Shown: in pieces, positions 8,527 through 18,621 of the stretch | Layout of the letters: the number at the start of each line of letters is the position of its first letter | How positions within the stretch are numbered: position 1 is the stretch's first letter | NCBI GenBank assembly: GCA_937928045.1 | Contig: CALFWO010000070.1 | Coordinates: 1-64,000, forward strand | Direction of reading: 5' to 3' | Length of the DNA: 64,000 bases | Source of the DNA: an uncultured Saprospiraceae bacterium | Lineage (GTDB): Bacteria > Bacteroidota > Bacteroidia > Chitinophagales > Saprospiraceae | Translations under genes and position numbers: made by a program | Notes under the pieces: model-generated | Databases searched by the model: none | What the model was told of the DNA's origin: nothing | Seen by the model: only the letters and a program-made list of their open reading frames with translations

Positions 8527-9852
8527 ATGACAAGAAAGAAAATTCTTTTAGTAACATTCTTGTTTCCACCTTGCGGAGGCCCCGGAGTGCAACGGAATTT
8601 GAAATTCGGCAAGTATTTGCCAAATTATGGAATAGACGTTTTTATTCTTACCGTTAAGAAAGTTTTATTTTATACCTACGATGAAAAATTATTAACGGAA
8701 TTGCCAGCTGAAAATACACAGGTTATAAGAACTAATTCTTTGGATCCGCAAAGAATCAGCTGGCTCCTTAAATCAATATTTAAAAAATCATCTGCACAAA
8801 AAGCAGATAAACCGATTAAATCTACTGCGAAGAAATCAATCGACGATTCGGGATGGTTGGTAAAAGTGTATAGATGGTTGCGTGATAGATTTTTGTTTCC
8901 CGATGGAGCGAATGGCTGGATTCCCTTTGCGTTAATAAAAGGATGGCGAGTTATTAGACAGAAGAAAATAGAGGTCTTGGTTGGAAGTTATCCCGGCCCT
9001 TCTAATGCATTAATTACATATATTTTGTCTAAAGTTACAAGGGTTCCTTATATACTTGATTTTAGAGATGGATATTTAGATTATCCCTATATCACATACC
9101 CAAGCTCATTTCATAAATGGATGCACGCTAGATTGGAGAAATTGGTGGTAACCAACGCATCAAAAATTGTAACTTTCGGACCATTTTTGACAAATAGACT
9201 TAAGGATAGATATGGACTTTTAGATAGCACTTTTTCAGAAATATCTAATGGTTTTGATCCAGATGATTTTAAACATTTAGAAAAGAATACCTCGTTAAAA
9301 AAAGCCGATGAAAAATACAGAGTTGTTCATTTGGGTAATATTTTTCTTTTTAGAAAAGACTGTTTTGAATCTTTGGTTAAAGGGTTTTTGGGGCTAGACG
9401 CGGAAGTCAAAAAAAATATCGTATTCGACCTAATCGGAAATTTTTATCAAGGAGCAAAGGATATAGTAGCAAATTTGGGTTTGGAAGAACATTTTATTTT
9501 TCATGGATATATGGATCACAAGAAATCATTAGCTTATTTAGTTAATTCAGATGCTTGTTTGATATTGCTTCCAGAAAATGATTTTGCTGCAGTTACAGGT
9601 AAGATATTCGAATATTTAGCTGTTGAAAAACCTATATTACTAGTAGGAGAGCCCGAAGGAGGCTGTGGGCAATTAATAAGCAAAGTGATGGATTATCAAA
9701 CTATTGCTCATCCATCAGACACTAATGCCATACAGCAACTATTTATTAATTTGAATTTAAATAATTGGAAAGGACCTAGTACCGTGGAAAAAAACTCCTA
9801 TAGCAGGGTTAGTCAATCTGGGCATTTAGCTGAAATTTTAAAAAGTATATAA
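8527..9852 (+). CDS. Glycosyltransferase, GT4-like
   Basis: A 441-residue GT-B-fold protein. The N-terminus VTFLFPPCGGPGVQRNLKFG is the usual opening of group-1 glycosyltransferases with a glycine-rich donor-side loop. The C-terminal half has YRVVHLGNIFLFRKD and the acidic segment PENDFAAVTGKIFEYLAVEKPIL, corresponding to the E-x7-E type region of GT4 enzymes. There is no signal peptide, so it is a cytoplasmic or membrane-associated transferase. It is 48 nt downstream of the beta-helix gene. Sugar specificity is unknown. Confidence 0.85.
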   Translation: MTRKKILLVTFLFPPCGGPGVQRNLKFGKYLPNYGIDVFILTVKKVLFYTYDEKLLTELPAENTQVIRTNSLDPQRISWLLKSIFKKSSAQKADKPIKSTAKKSIDDSGWLVKVYRWLRDRFLFPDGANGWIPFALIKGWRVIRQKKIEVLVGSYPGPSNALITYILSKVTRVPYILDFRDGYLDYPYITYPSSFHKWMHARLEKLVVTNASKIVTFGPFLTNRLKDRYGLLDSTFSEISNGFDPDDFKHLEKNTSLKKADEKYRVVHLGNIFLFRKDCFESLVKGFLGLDAEVKKNIVFDLIGNFYQGAKDIVANLGLEEHFIFHGYMDHKKSLAYLVNSDACLILLPENDFAAVTGKIFEYLAVEKPILLVGEPEGGCGQLISKVMDYQTIAHPSDTNAIQQLFINLNLNNWKGPSTVEKNSYSRVSQSGHLAEILKSI

Positions 9853-9891
9853 AACAAATGTTGTCAGGGCATTGGTTCTAATTTATTATAT

Positions 9892-11460
9892 ATGATAGTA
9901 TTTGAAGAAGATGGAAAGAAAAATTATTTGGATTACTATATGTCCAATAATCAAGTGGAGGTAAAAATTTTTAAATGGGTTAATATATCTAAATCTGCAT
10001 CTCAATATATAATACCTTCAAGATCCTTTAAGCTACTATTCAATTATGTTAGAAAAATCGGAGTAGTAGAGGTGGTTAGAAAGGTAAGATCTAGAATGTC
10101 TGAGTCTGGGAGAAATAGTAAATTTTTATCTTTTGGAATTGGAACAGTGGTAGCCTCAAAAAGTGAAAACTTCAAGGAAGATGATTTAGTTGTATTTGTT
10201 GCCAATAATCATCCTAGGTGTGTTGATGTGTTAAGCCTACCAGAATCATTACTGGATCACATTTCGCAAATTGATATAAATGATACCGAACTTCATTATT
10301 ATGAGGTTGATGAATTGGATGAAATTAAAGAAGATGTGATGTCATTGAGTGGTTGGTCCAGTTTTTCGGGGACTGATTTGGATATAGAAGCGGTTAAAAG
10401 AGTAATAAATTGGAATAAGGAAAAAATTAAAAACTTAGCAGCTAAAGAAGTTTATAAGGTCAATTCATTGGCATCTTATAAAAAACAGGAAAAAATAGAT
10501 GCGCATATTGATTCTGGAGAAAGTAGGTGTAAGGGGGTATTGTATGGCTATGGCCAATACGCTAAAACAATGATCATCCCGAATTTTGTAAAAGGAATTG
10601 ATATCGTGAAAATTCATGAGGTGGACCCATTGCAAATTGGTGTAGTGGACGCTGATGAAAATAAATTTACGACTAATCCGTATTCCGGGTCTTACGATAA
10701 TATTGATTTCTATATAGCTGCCGGATTTCATCATACGCATGCCGCACATGCAATAAACGCATTGGAAAAAGGGGCTTATGTTATTATAGAAAAGCCAATA
10801 GTTACTACTGAAACTCAATATGAAAATTTGAAGAAATTTTTTAATAGTGGAAAAATATTTTCTGGTTTTCATAAAAGATATATGAAATACAATAAGTTCA
10901 TTCGCAAGGATTTGCGAATGAACTCTAAAGAGCCAATTTCATATTTTTGTGTAGTTTTTGAGATCCCTTTGCCAGCAAACCATTGGTATAATTGGCCTAA
11001 TTCAGGAAGTAGAATTGTATCGAATGGATGTCATTGGGTTGACCATTTTATGTTTTTAAATGATTATTCAGCAGTAGAAACTTATGATCTAATACTTTCG
11101 AAAACGGGTGATTATTTAGTCTACTTGGAACTTGAGAATGGAGCTGTTGCTCATATCACATTGACGGATAAAGGGAGTTCAAGAATTGGTGTTCGAGAAC
11201 ATATTGAAATTAGATCTAATAATGGCCATGTGCGAATTACTGATTCAAAATTTGTCTCTGAATATGACCATTCAGTTGTAAGAAATTACAATTTCCATCC
11301 TTATCATGCGCATCGAATTATGTATAATGAGATGTCCAAGAAAATTATAAATAAGGAAAAAGGAGATGCTGTGAATTCATTTAGATCTTCCGAAGTGATG
11401 TTGAAAATTGAAAAATTGTACCAGCAGAGAAATTTTAAAAAAGACCCTGTTGTCCATTAA
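9892..11460 (+). CDS. Gfo/Idh/MocA oxidoreductase with degenerate ADH-like N-terminal region
   Basis: A 522-residue protein. From about residue 215 it is a complete Gfo/Idh/MocA enzyme (GVLYGYGQYAKTMIIPNF, then the EKPIV motif and GCHWVDHF). The first ~200 residues retain only a GroES-like vestige of a zinc alcohol dehydrogenase: FGIGTVVASKSENFKEDDLVVF parallels CNVGKVIGVGKGVADFKVGD in the next protein. The zinc ligands and first Rossmann domain are missing. It is therefore a shortened paralogue of the downstream bi-domain enzyme, probably from an old tandem duplication. The second domain looks intact and may be active on a sugar nucleotide. Confidence 0.8.
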   Translation: MIVFEEDGKKNYLDYYMSNNQVEVKIFKWVNISKSASQYIIPSRSFKLLFNYVRKIGVVEVVRKVRSRMSESGRNSKFLSFGIGTVVASKSENFKEDDLVVFVANNHPRCVDVLSLPESLLDHISQIDINDTELHYYEVDELDEIKEDVMSLSGWSSFSGTDLDIEAVKRVINWNKEKIKNLAAKEVYKVNSLASYKKQEKIDAHIDSGESRCKGVLYGYGQYAKTMIIPNFVKGIDIVKIHEVDPLQIGVVDADENKFTTNPYSGSYDNIDFYIAAGFHHTHAAHAINALEKGAYVIIEKPIVTTETQYENLKKFFNSGKIFSGFHKRYMKYNKFIRKDLRMNSKEPISYFCVVFEIPLPANHWYNWPNSGSRIVSNGCHWVDHFMFLNDYSAVETYDLILSKTGDYLVYLELENGAVAHITLTDKGSSRIGVREHIEIRSNNGHVRITDSKFVSEYDHSVVRNYNFHPYHAHRIMYNEMSKKIINKEKGDAVNSFRSSEVMLKIEKLYQQRNFKKDPVVH

Positions 11461-11482
11461 AATAATTATCAGTTAATATTCA

Positions 11483-13606
11483 ATGAAACAAATCATCCAA
11501 AATCTAAAATCCGGAGCTACCATTCTTGAAGAGGTGCCAGCACCACAGGTACGCCCCGGACAAGTACTGATCAAAACAACCAAATCATTGGTGTCCTTAG
11601 GTACCGAGCGAATGCTCGTAGAATTCGGGAAAGCCAGTTTGGTTCAAAAAGCGCGTCAGCAGCCAGATAAAGTCAAAATGGTTTTGGATAAAATCAAATC
11701 CGATGGTTTGATGCCCACCATAGAAACGGTTTTTAATAAACTGGAGCAGCCACTGCCATTGGGCTATTGTAATGTGGGAAAGGTAATCGGTGTAGGAAAA
11801 GGAGTGGCTGACTTTAAGGTCGGAGATCGAGTGGCTTCAAATGGTCAACACGCAGAATTTGTATGTATCCCGCAAAACTTAGTGGCTCATGTTCCAGATA
11901 ATATTTCCGATGAGCAAGCGGCCTTTACTGTTATCGGTTCCATTGGGTTGCAAGGGATTCGTTTATTGAATCCAACTTTGGGCGAAACCGTTGTGGTAAT
12001 TGGACTTGGATTGATTGGATTGATCACTGCAGAACTGCTAAAGGCAAATGGCTGTCAGGTAATCGGCGTAGATTTGGATGATTCAAAATTAGAAATTGCC
12101 GCAGCCAAAGGGATCACCACTGTAAATCCAAGAAATGGCATCGATCCTGTAAAATTTGTGAACTCCATAACCAATGGAGTAGGGGCTGATGGCGTGATCA
12201 TTACAGCCTCAGCAAAGACGGACGATATTATTTCCCAAGCGGCTCGCATGAGTCGGAAGAGAGGTAAGATTATATTGGTCGGAGTTATCGGATTGAATCT
12301 TTCCCGGGCAGAATTTTACCAAAAAGAATTGACCTTTCAGGTATCCTGTTCCTATGGTCCAGGACGCTATGATGACAATTATGAACAAAAAGGTCAGGAC
12401 TATCCATTGCCATTTGTACGTTGGACGGAGAAACGAAATTTCGAAACAATCCTTCAGGCGTTGTCCACCGGTTCACTCAATGTGGACCCTTTAATTTCTG
12501 AAATCATTCCCATTGAAGAATATGACAAGGTATACGGGGAAATCGGTAATTCTAAATCTATTGCCTCTATATTGACTTATTCGGATGCTGTGAAGCATTC
12601 CACCACAGTCAATTTGCAAACCAATAATTTTGGTCAAGCCAAAGGAGTTCTTGGAATTATTGGTGCTGGAAATTTCACAAAAATGACCATGCTGCCCGTG
12701 TTGAAAGGAGCGAATATTAAGTATATCGCAGGTGCAGGAGGAGTGAATAGTACTGCTTTGGCCAAAAAACATGGAATAGCGAATAGTACTTCTGACTATA
12801 AGGAATTGGTCAATGATAGCGATGTTGATACGATATTGATCACCACGAGACATAACCTACATGCTGAGATGGTACTGGCAGGATTGCAAGCGGGTAAAAA
12901 TGTGTTTGTAGAAAAACCATTATGTCTTTATCCACAGGAATTAGATCAAATTGTCGAGGCTTATATGGCGCCTAGAACAGATGGACGTCAGGCTACTATA
13001 ACCATCGGATTCAACCGTCGTTTTTCTCCGCATATTCAAAAAATAAAATCGCTGGTAGATCCCAGTGCACCGAAGAATATGATTGCCACGATGAACGCAG
13101 GATTTATTCCTCCCGAAGTTTGGGTACATGATCTAGCCGTTGGTGGTGGACGTATCGTTGGAGAGGCTTGCCACTTTATTGATTTATTGACTTATCTATC
13201 TGGAAGTTTAGTCAAATCAATTTGTATGTCAGGTTTAGGGCAACATCCGGAAGAGAATACCGACAATGCCGCTATCTTGCTCAAATTCGAAAATGGTGAT
13301 CAAGGAGTCGTTAATTATTTCGCAAATGGGAATAAAGCCTATTCTAAGGAACGATTGGAAGTGTACAGCCAAGAGAAAACCATTATCATGGATAACTTCC
13401 GAGAAACCAAAGGTTATGGCACACCCGGATTTTCAAAATTGAAAACGAAGTTGGATAAAGGGCATAAAAGACAATTTGAATTATTGGTGGAAAAAGCAAA
13501 ATCTGGCGGTGGTGCGCTAATCCCTTTTGAAGAAGTTATCAATACAACCAAGGCTAGCTTTGCAGCTATCGAAAGTTTGAAGACTGGCGCATGGGTTAAT
13601 ATTTAA
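11483..13606 (+). CDS. Bi-domain oxidoreductase: zinc-type alcohol dehydrogenase fused to Gfo/Idh/MocA dehydrogenase
   Basis: A 707-residue protein with two dehydrogenase modules. Residues ~1-370 are a medium-chain ADH: a GroES-like part with LGYCNVGKVIGVGKG and VGDRVASNGQHAEFV, then the NAD-binding VVVIGLGLIGLITAELL. Residues ~385-707 are a Gfo/Idh/MocA domain with LGIIGAGNFTKMTMLPVL, VEKPLC and GEACHFIDLL. This architecture is known in bacterial polysaccharide loci, usually beside a heparinase II/III-like gene, as here 23 nt downstream. Its reaction is not established; a two-step sugar oxidation/reduction is likely. Codon use is more GC-rich than in the flanking genes. Confidence 0.88.
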   Translation: MKQIIQNLKSGATILEEVPAPQVRPGQVLIKTTKSLVSLGTERMLVEFGKASLVQKARQQPDKVKMVLDKIKSDGLMPTIETVFNKLEQPLPLGYCNVGKVIGVGKGVADFKVGDRVASNGQHAEFVCIPQNLVAHVPDNISDEQAAFTVIGSIGLQGIRLLNPTLGETVVVIGLGLIGLITAELLKANGCQVIGVDLDDSKLEIAAAKGITTVNPRNGIDPVKFVNSITNGVGADGVIITASAKTDDIISQAARMSRKRGKIILVGVIGLNLSRAEFYQKELTFQVSCSYGPGRYDDNYEQKGQDYPLPFVRWTEKRNFETILQALSTGSLNVDPLISEIIPIEEYDKVYGEIGNSKSIASILTYSDAVKHSTTVNLQTNNFGQAKGVLGIIGAGNFTKMTMLPVLKGANIKYIAGAGGVNSTALAKKHGIANSTSDYKELVNDSDVDTILITTRHNLHAEMVLAGLQAGKNVFVEKPLCLYPQELDQIVEAYMAPRTDGRQATITIGFNRRFSPHIQKIKSLVDPSAPKNMIATMNAGFIPPEVWVHDLAVGGGRIVGEACHFIDLLTYLSGSLVKSICMSGLGQHPEENTDNAAILLKFENGDQGVVNYFANGNKAYSKERLEVYSQEKTIIMDNFRETKGYGTPGFSKLKTKLDKGHKRQFELLVEKAKSGGGALIPFEEVINTTKASFAAIESLKTGAWVNI

Positions 13607-13629
13607 TAAATAGCAATGCTTAGATAATT

Positions 13630-15540
13630 TTGGTTGGAAAAATAAAAATGCTTACTCAGGTTTTGAAAAATCAAGGCCCAAGGTATGTGGCATTCAGAGC
13701 TTGGTATGAGTTGCGCCGAAAGCGAGGTTGGTTGAAAAATGATTTTCCGACAGCACCGGAGCAACATCAATTTATTAGCTTGGAAGCATGGAAACAAAAG
13801 AATATTCCTTTCTTCTTTCAATCAAAATTGGCATTAACTTTTCAGAAGACAAAGCATGCTGATCTTCAAGAACGATTTGATAAAATTGCCCAAGGAGAGG
13901 TATTGCTTTTTAATGCAAGTTGGAAAAAACTAGGAAAACAGTACGATTGGATTACCAACCCAGATTCTGGTTTTCGATACGACATTAGTCAACATTGGTC
14001 GCTGGTTGAAGATATTTCCAAAGAAGCAGGAGACATTAAATTCGTCTGGGAGAAATCCCGATTCTCTTATTTATACGATATCATTCGCCACGATTATCAT
14101 TATGAACAGGACCATGCGGAACTAGTTTTTTCGGAGATTGAAAATTGGATAGCGGCCAATCCCATTAATCTTGGTCCTAATTATAAATGTTCTCAGGAAA
14201 TTTCATTGCGCTGTCTAAATTGGACCTTTGCACTTTATTATTATCGAGATTCAGTTGGTTTGACTGAAGCACGTTTCCAGCGTATAATGCATGCGCTATA
14301 TTGGCAAATTCGTCATGTCTATAGTAATATTAATTTCTCCAGAATATGTGTTCGGAATAACCATGCGATTACCGAAACGATGATGCTTTATCTGGGAGGA
14401 ATGCTCTTTCCTTTTTTCCCAGAAGCAGCTCAATGGAAAAAGGACGGTAAAAAATGGTGGGAGGAAGAGATCGCTTACCAAGTTTATGAGGATGGTACCT
14501 TTTTACAATTTTCTCACAATTACCAAAGGGTGCTGGTACAATTATTAACTTGGGGAATCACTTTAAGTGAATTGCATCAGGAAACACTTACTTCAACGAC
14601 CATTTCCAGAGCGAGCAGTGTAGTGAGCTATTTGTATAATTGTTGTGTGGGGAAAAATGGAGAATTGCCGAACTATGGGAATAATGATGGTGCCTTGTTT
14701 TTTAAACTGAACAGTCAGTTGTATCCAGATTTTCGACCTCAATTGAATGCATTGGCCTTCAGTATTAATAAAGAATATTTATTCTCAGACAATTGGTTGA
14801 CTGAGGATATACATTGGATGCAAAGCAAGGTCACAGATAAAAAAAACGGTTCAATAGATAAAACTGTAACAATTGCAAAAAAGTATGACCAAGGTGGAAT
14901 ATTGACTTTATCTACAAGTGATAACAGCTTTACCTTTTTTAAATGTACAGCGTACAAAGATCGCCCTTCGCAAGCAGATAATCTTCATGTAGATATTTGG
15001 TGGAGGGGAAAAAATTATTTTCGCGACGCTGGGATATATAAATATAATACTACGGAACAAGACATAAATTTTTTTGCTGGAACATTGGGGCATAATACCT
15101 TAATATTAAGTAATAAAAATCAAATGAAAAAAGGTCCTCGATTCATTTGGTACAACTGGACAAAAAATACAGCGTCTTCAATAGAAGAAAACGCCGAAGA
15201 ATATATCCTGACAGCTTGGGCAGAAATGTTCCCAGAATTAGGTGCCAATGTGAAGCATACACGGACCATTAGGAAAAATAAATTGAAGCCAATCTGGACC
15301 ATAGTTGATCGCATTGAAAATTTACCGACCAATGTTCAAGTCCACCAACTGTGGCACCCCAATCCTAATTTAATTCCACAAGTGAAAATTACAGCTACAG
15401 ACAACAACGGTCAGCAACTGCAATTAGAAACTAAAGGAGGATATTTTTCAGATCATTACGGTGAAAAAGAAGCGGCTCCAACTTGGTCCTTTACGACAGT
15501 TAATCCTACTATACAAACAGAAATTCAACTACTACCTTGA
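13630..15540 (+). CDS. Heparinase II/III-family protein (alginate-lyase-like)
   Basis: A 636-residue protein with an N-terminal alpha/alpha-toroid-like half (WTFALYYYRDS, CVRNNHAITETMMLYLGGM, ISLRCLNW) and a C-terminal beta-sandwich Heparinase_II_III half (DNLHVDIWWRGKNYFRDAG, GTLGHNTLILSNKNQ). The NNHAITE motif carries the Asn/His residues typical of the family's active site. No clear signal peptide is present, so cytoplasmic action or non-classical export must be allowed. TTG 13630 is given; ATG 13648 is an equally good start. It overlaps the next gene by 4 nt. In EPS loci such proteins are often thought to trim or modify the polymer. Confidence 0.87.
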   Translation: MVGKIKMLTQVLKNQGPRYVAFRAWYELRRKRGWLKNDFPTAPEQHQFISLEAWKQKNIPFFFQSKLALTFQKTKHADLQERFDKIAQGEVLLFNASWKKLGKQYDWITNPDSGFRYDISQHWSLVEDISKEAGDIKFVWEKSRFSYLYDIIRHDYHYEQDHAELVFSEIENWIAANPINLGPNYKCSQEISLRCLNWTFALYYYRDSVGLTEARFQRIMHALYWQIRHVYSNINFSRICVRNNHAITETMMLYLGGMLFPFFPEAAQWKKDGKKWWEEEIAYQVYEDGTFLQFSHNYQRVLVQLLTWGITLSELHQETLTSTTISRASSVVSYLYNCCVGKNGELPNYGNNDGALFFKLNSQLYPDFRPQLNALAFSINKEYLFSDNWLTEDIHWMQSKVTDKKNGSIDKTVTIAKKYDQGGILTLSTSDNSFTFFKCTAYKDRPSQADNLHVDIWWRGKNYFRDAGIYKYNTTEQDINFFAGTLGHNTLILSNKNQMKKGPRFIWYNWTKNTASSIEENAEEYILTAWAEMFPELGANVKHTRTIRKNKLKPIWTIVDRIENLPTNVQVHQLWHPNPNLIPQVKITATDNNGQQLQLETKGGYFSDHYGEKEAAPTWSFTTVNPTIQTEIQLLP

Positions 15541-16784
15541 GAATACTCCTAATTCATCAATACTTCCTTGAGCCCGACGACGGCGGTGGATCAAGGTTTA
15601 ATGAGATGACCAATCGATGGACCAAAAATGGTCATGAAGTAACCGTATTGGCGGGTATGATGCACGCCCACGGAAAAACTAAACGTCCGGAATACAAAGG
15701 AAAATATTTTGTAACCAAACACCACGATAAGGTTAAAGTATTGCGTTGCCATGTGTCCGAAGCCTATAACCGAGGATTCTTGGGAAGACTTTGGGGATAT
15801 TTCTCTTTTGTATTTTCTAGTATTTGGGCAGGTATGTTCAAAACTAAAGATAAATACGACGTTATACTGGTCACTTCGCCACCATTGTTTGTGGGGATAA
15901 CTGCTTATGTAATTTCTAAAATAAAACGGACTCCCTTCGTATTTGAAGTGCGGGACCTCTGGCCAGAATCAGCTATTGATACGGGAGTAGTTACGAATAA
16001 ATGGATCATCAAATTCGCCTATAAGTTTGAGACCTTTATTTATAAAAGAGCGAAATTAATTAATGTATTGACGCCAGCCTTTAGAGATAAATTAATTGAG
16101 CATAAAGGAATAGAGAAGGATAAAATAATTTTTATTCCCAACGCAGCAGATTTCACCTTGGCTGAGGCGATATATGAAAGTGATTTCGATGCGAAAGCAT
16201 TTAGAAAGGAATTGAATTGGCAAGGTAAGCTGGTTATTACTTATGTTGGGGCGCATGGAGTTGCTAACCATTTGATTCAGGTAATTGAGACCGCAGAGAT
16301 TATAAAGGAAAAACATCCTGAAGTGTTATTTGTATTGATTGGAGGAGGAATGCAAAAAGAGATGTTAAAGGAAGAAGCTGCCAAACGTGGATGCGACAAT
16401 GTGCAATTTATTGATCCGGTACCAAAGCAGGAAGTCTTCAAGTATATTATGGCTTCAGATTTCGGTTCATCGGTCTTGAAAAAAGTTGATACCTTCAAAA
16501 CGATCTACAGTAATAAGACCTTTGACTACATGTCTTGTAAGAAGCCTATTATGCTCGTAATAGATGGTGTGTCTCGAGAACTAGTTGAAACAGCAAATTG
16601 TGGAATATATATAGAACCAGAGAATCCAGAGGATTGGAAAAATAAAATTGAGAAAATTAGTAAATATTCAGAAGCTGATTTGAATGAACTTGGTGAGAAT
16701 GGTTATAATTTTGCTAAAGAACATTTTGATCGACTAAAGTTGGCTGATAAATATTTGGAATATATTAAAAATGCATTGTTATAA
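15537..16784 (+). CDS. Glycosyltransferase, WbuB-like GT4
   Basis: A 415-residue GT4 enzyme. The N-terminus MRILLIHQYFLEPDDGGGSR and the segment FEVRDLWPESAIDTG are characteristic of the WbuB/fucosamine-transferase subgroup, which extends lipid-linked oligosaccharides. The C-terminal half has VITYVGAHGVANHL and KTFDYMSCKKPIML. TTG 15537 overlaps the TGA stop of the heparinase-like gene (cttga), and the protein aligns with the family from that residue. It precedes the acetyltransferase by 9 nt. It probably adds the second sugar to the initiating amino-sugar; that is inference from context. Confidence 0.88.
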   Translation: MRILLIHQYFLEPDDGGGSRFNEMTNRWTKNGHEVTVLAGMMHAHGKTKRPEYKGKYFVTKHHDKVKVLRCHVSEAYNRGFLGRLWGYFSFVFSSIWAGMFKTKDKYDVILVTSPPLFVGITAYVISKIKRTPFVFEVRDLWPESAIDTGVVTNKWIIKFAYKFETFIYKRAKLINVLTPAFRDKLIEHKGIEKDKIIFIPNAADFTLAEAIYESDFDAKAFRKELNWQGKLVITYVGAHGVANHLIQVIETAEIIKEKHPEVLFVLIGGGMQKEMLKEEAAKRGCDNVQFIDPVPKQEVFKYIMASDFGSSVLKKVDTFKTIYSNKTFDYMSCKKPIMLVIDGVSRELVETANCGIYIEPENPEDWKNKIEKISKYSEADLNELGENGYNFAKEHFDRLKLADKYLEYIKNALL

Positions 16785-16793
16785 ATTTGCAGC

Positions 16794-17420
16794 ATGAAGG
16801 ACAAAATATATATTGTAGGTACTGGAGGATTTGCTTGTGAAGTCCTATGTCTTATTGATGATTTAGGAGATTATGAAAGAGTCGCTGGCTTTTTAGAACT
16901 AGATGATATTTGGAAAGATAAATGGCAAGGGAAAAATTTGATGGGAAAAGAAATAGTTCCTTTTTCTTCTTTTCAACCTGATTTGGGATTAGTTTCTATT
17001 GGAATTGGTGATCCGAAAATTAGAGAGAAAACAGTAGGGCAACTTCCTGAGAATACTAAATTTATCTCACTTATTCATCCTAGGGCCTTAGTTTCAAGAT
17101 GGGTAAAGTTGGGAGTTGGAGCTGTAGTTACCGCAGGTTGCGTATTAACCTCTAATATAGAAATAGGCGATCATGTGCATTTAAATTTGGATACCACTAT
17201 AGGTCATGATTGTAAAATTGGAAATTTTTTTACAACCGCTCCTTCTGTTAATGTTAGTGGAAATTGTACTATTTCAAATCGAGTTTATTTAGGAACTGGT
17301 TCTGCAACACGTCAAGGATTAACCATTACAAATGATGTAGTGCTTGGAATGGGTGCAATGGCTGTAAAAGACATGAAGGAGCCCGGTATATATGTGGGCA
17401 TCCCCGCAAAAAAAAGATAG
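16794..17420 (+). CDS. Sugar O/N-acetyltransferase, NeuD/PglD family (left-handed beta-helix)
   Basis: A 208-residue protein with a short N-terminal PglD-type substrate-binding domain (IYIVGTGGFACEVLCLI) followed by hexapeptide repeats (VKLGVGAVVTAGCVLTSN, IEIGDHVHLNLDTTIGHD, CTISNRVYLGTGS). The catalytic His is likely the one in IGHDCKIG. It sits immediately before an aminotransferase and a 4,6-dehydratase, the gene set that makes UDP-di-N-acetylbacillosamine or related 2,4-diamino sugars. N-acetylation of a UDP-4-amino sugar is the most likely reaction; O-acetylation is the alternative. Confidence 0.87.
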   Translation: MKDKIYIVGTGGFACEVLCLIDDLGDYERVAGFLELDDIWKDKWQGKNLMGKEIVPFSSFQPDLGLVSIGIGDPKIREKTVGQLPENTKFISLIHPRALVSRWVKLGVGAVVTAGCVLTSNIEIGDHVHLNLDTTIGHDCKIGNFFTTAPSVNVSGNCTISNRVYLGTGSATRQGLTITNDVVLGMGAMAVKDMKEPGIYVGIPAKKR

Positions 17421-17443
17421 TAAATCAAGCAAAATAATCTATA

Positions 17444-18601
17444 ATGATCCCTCTTTCTATCCCACACCTAGCAGGCAACGAATGGAAATACGTAAAAGAC
17501 TGCCTAGACACCGGTTGGGTATCCTCAGTTGGTGCATACGTTACCCAATTTGAAAAAATGGTAGCCAAATTTGCCGGTGCTAACTACGGCATCGCCTGCA
17601 TGAACGGAACTGCCGCCTTACACATCGGACAAATACTTTTAGGAGTAGAAAAAGATGATCATGTCATCACCCCAAATATAACATTCGTCGCCACCCTGAA
17701 TGCTATTAAGTATACTGGAGCAAAACCAATTTTAATTGATGTGAATCCAACCAATTGGCAAATGGATTTGGAGGTATTTGAACAATTCCTTGAGCAGGAA
17801 ACCTACCTAGAAAAAATAAATATAGACGGTGACTCGCAATTTTTTTCCCATTATAAAAAAACAAAAAAACCGATCAAGGCCATCATGCCAGTGCATGTCC
17901 TTGGAAATATTGGCGACATGGATCGGTTGGTGAGTATTTGTAAAAAATACCACATTGGAATTATCGAAGATAGCACAGAGGCTTTAGGTTCATATTACAA
18001 AGGGAGGCATGCCGGGACTTTTGGAAAGATTGGGACCTTTAGTTTCAATGGAAATAAAATTATTTCTACTGGCGGTGGTGGAGTGATTGTAACCGACGAT
18101 GAAGCATTGGCCAAAAGAGCAAAACATATAACCACTACGGCTAAGGCTAGTCCGATGGAATATTTCCACGATGAAACGGGATACAACTACAGATTAGTAA
18201 ATATCTTAGCAGCGGTGGGTGTTGCACAGATGGAACAGTTGCCAGACTTTATATTGAATAAAAAAGCGATGGATGCTTTTTACCGAAAAGAATTGGATGG
18301 AGTAGGGGATATTCAATTTCAAGAAGTGAGCAAGAATGTTGATCCGAATTGTTGGTTATTCACTTTTCGCACAAAAAGGATGAGAGAACTGTTGACTTTT
18401 CTAAATGAAAATGGTGTTCAATCTCGACCATTTTGGGTACCAATGAATCGCTTGCCGATGCATGGTGGATATGATTTTATCTCTAATAATGATCAATCCA
18501 ATGAAGTGTATGAATCGGCTTTGAGTATTCCTAGTTCTTCTGGTCTTACACAAGAACAATTGCAAACTGTGGTAGATACGATCAAGTCATTTTATAATTA
18601 A
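17444..18601 (+). CDS. PLP-dependent sugar aminotransferase, DegT/LegC/PglE family
   Basis: A 385-residue DegT/DnrJ/EryC1/StrS-fold enzyme that transfers an amino group to a keto-sugar nucleotide. The start IPLSIPHLAGNEWKYVKDCL is characteristic of the LegC subfamily; GTAALHIGQ, EDSTEALGSYYKG and the PLP-lysine motif SFNGNKIISTGGGG are present. Partner of the downstream 4,6-dehydratase, whose 4-keto product it would aminate. No legionaminate synthase (NeuB/LegI) is in the window, so a bacillosamine-type product is favoured. The first ~270 bp use C-ending codons much more than the rest of the gene, a mosaic pattern. Confidence 0.9.
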   Translation: MIPLSIPHLAGNEWKYVKDCLDTGWVSSVGAYVTQFEKMVAKFAGANYGIACMNGTAALHIGQILLGVEKDDHVITPNITFVATLNAIKYTGAKPILIDVNPTNWQMDLEVFEQFLEQETYLEKINIDGDSQFFSHYKKTKKPIKAIMPVHVLGNIGDMDRLVSICKKYHIGIIEDSTEALGSYYKGRHAGTFGKIGTFSFNGNKIISTGGGGVIVTDDEALAKRAKHITTTAKASPMEYFHDETGYNYRLVNILAAVGVAQMEQLPDFILNKKAMDAFYRKELDGVGDIQFQEVSKNVDPNCWLFTFRTKRMRELLTFLNENGVQSRPFWVPMNRLPMHGGYDFISNNDQSNEVYESALSIPSSSGLTQEQLQTVVDTIKSFYN

Positions 18602-18621
18602 TATAACTTCAAAAAAAATAG

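Noticed and set aside
10465-10872. 135-residue minus-strand ORF inside the 9892 gene
   Set aside because: It is an antisense frame of the well-supported Gfo/Idh/MocA domain, with no recognisable motif.
12491-12853. 120-residue minus-strand ORF inside the bi-domain oxidoreductase gene
   Set aside because: Antisense shadow of a conserved NAD-binding region.
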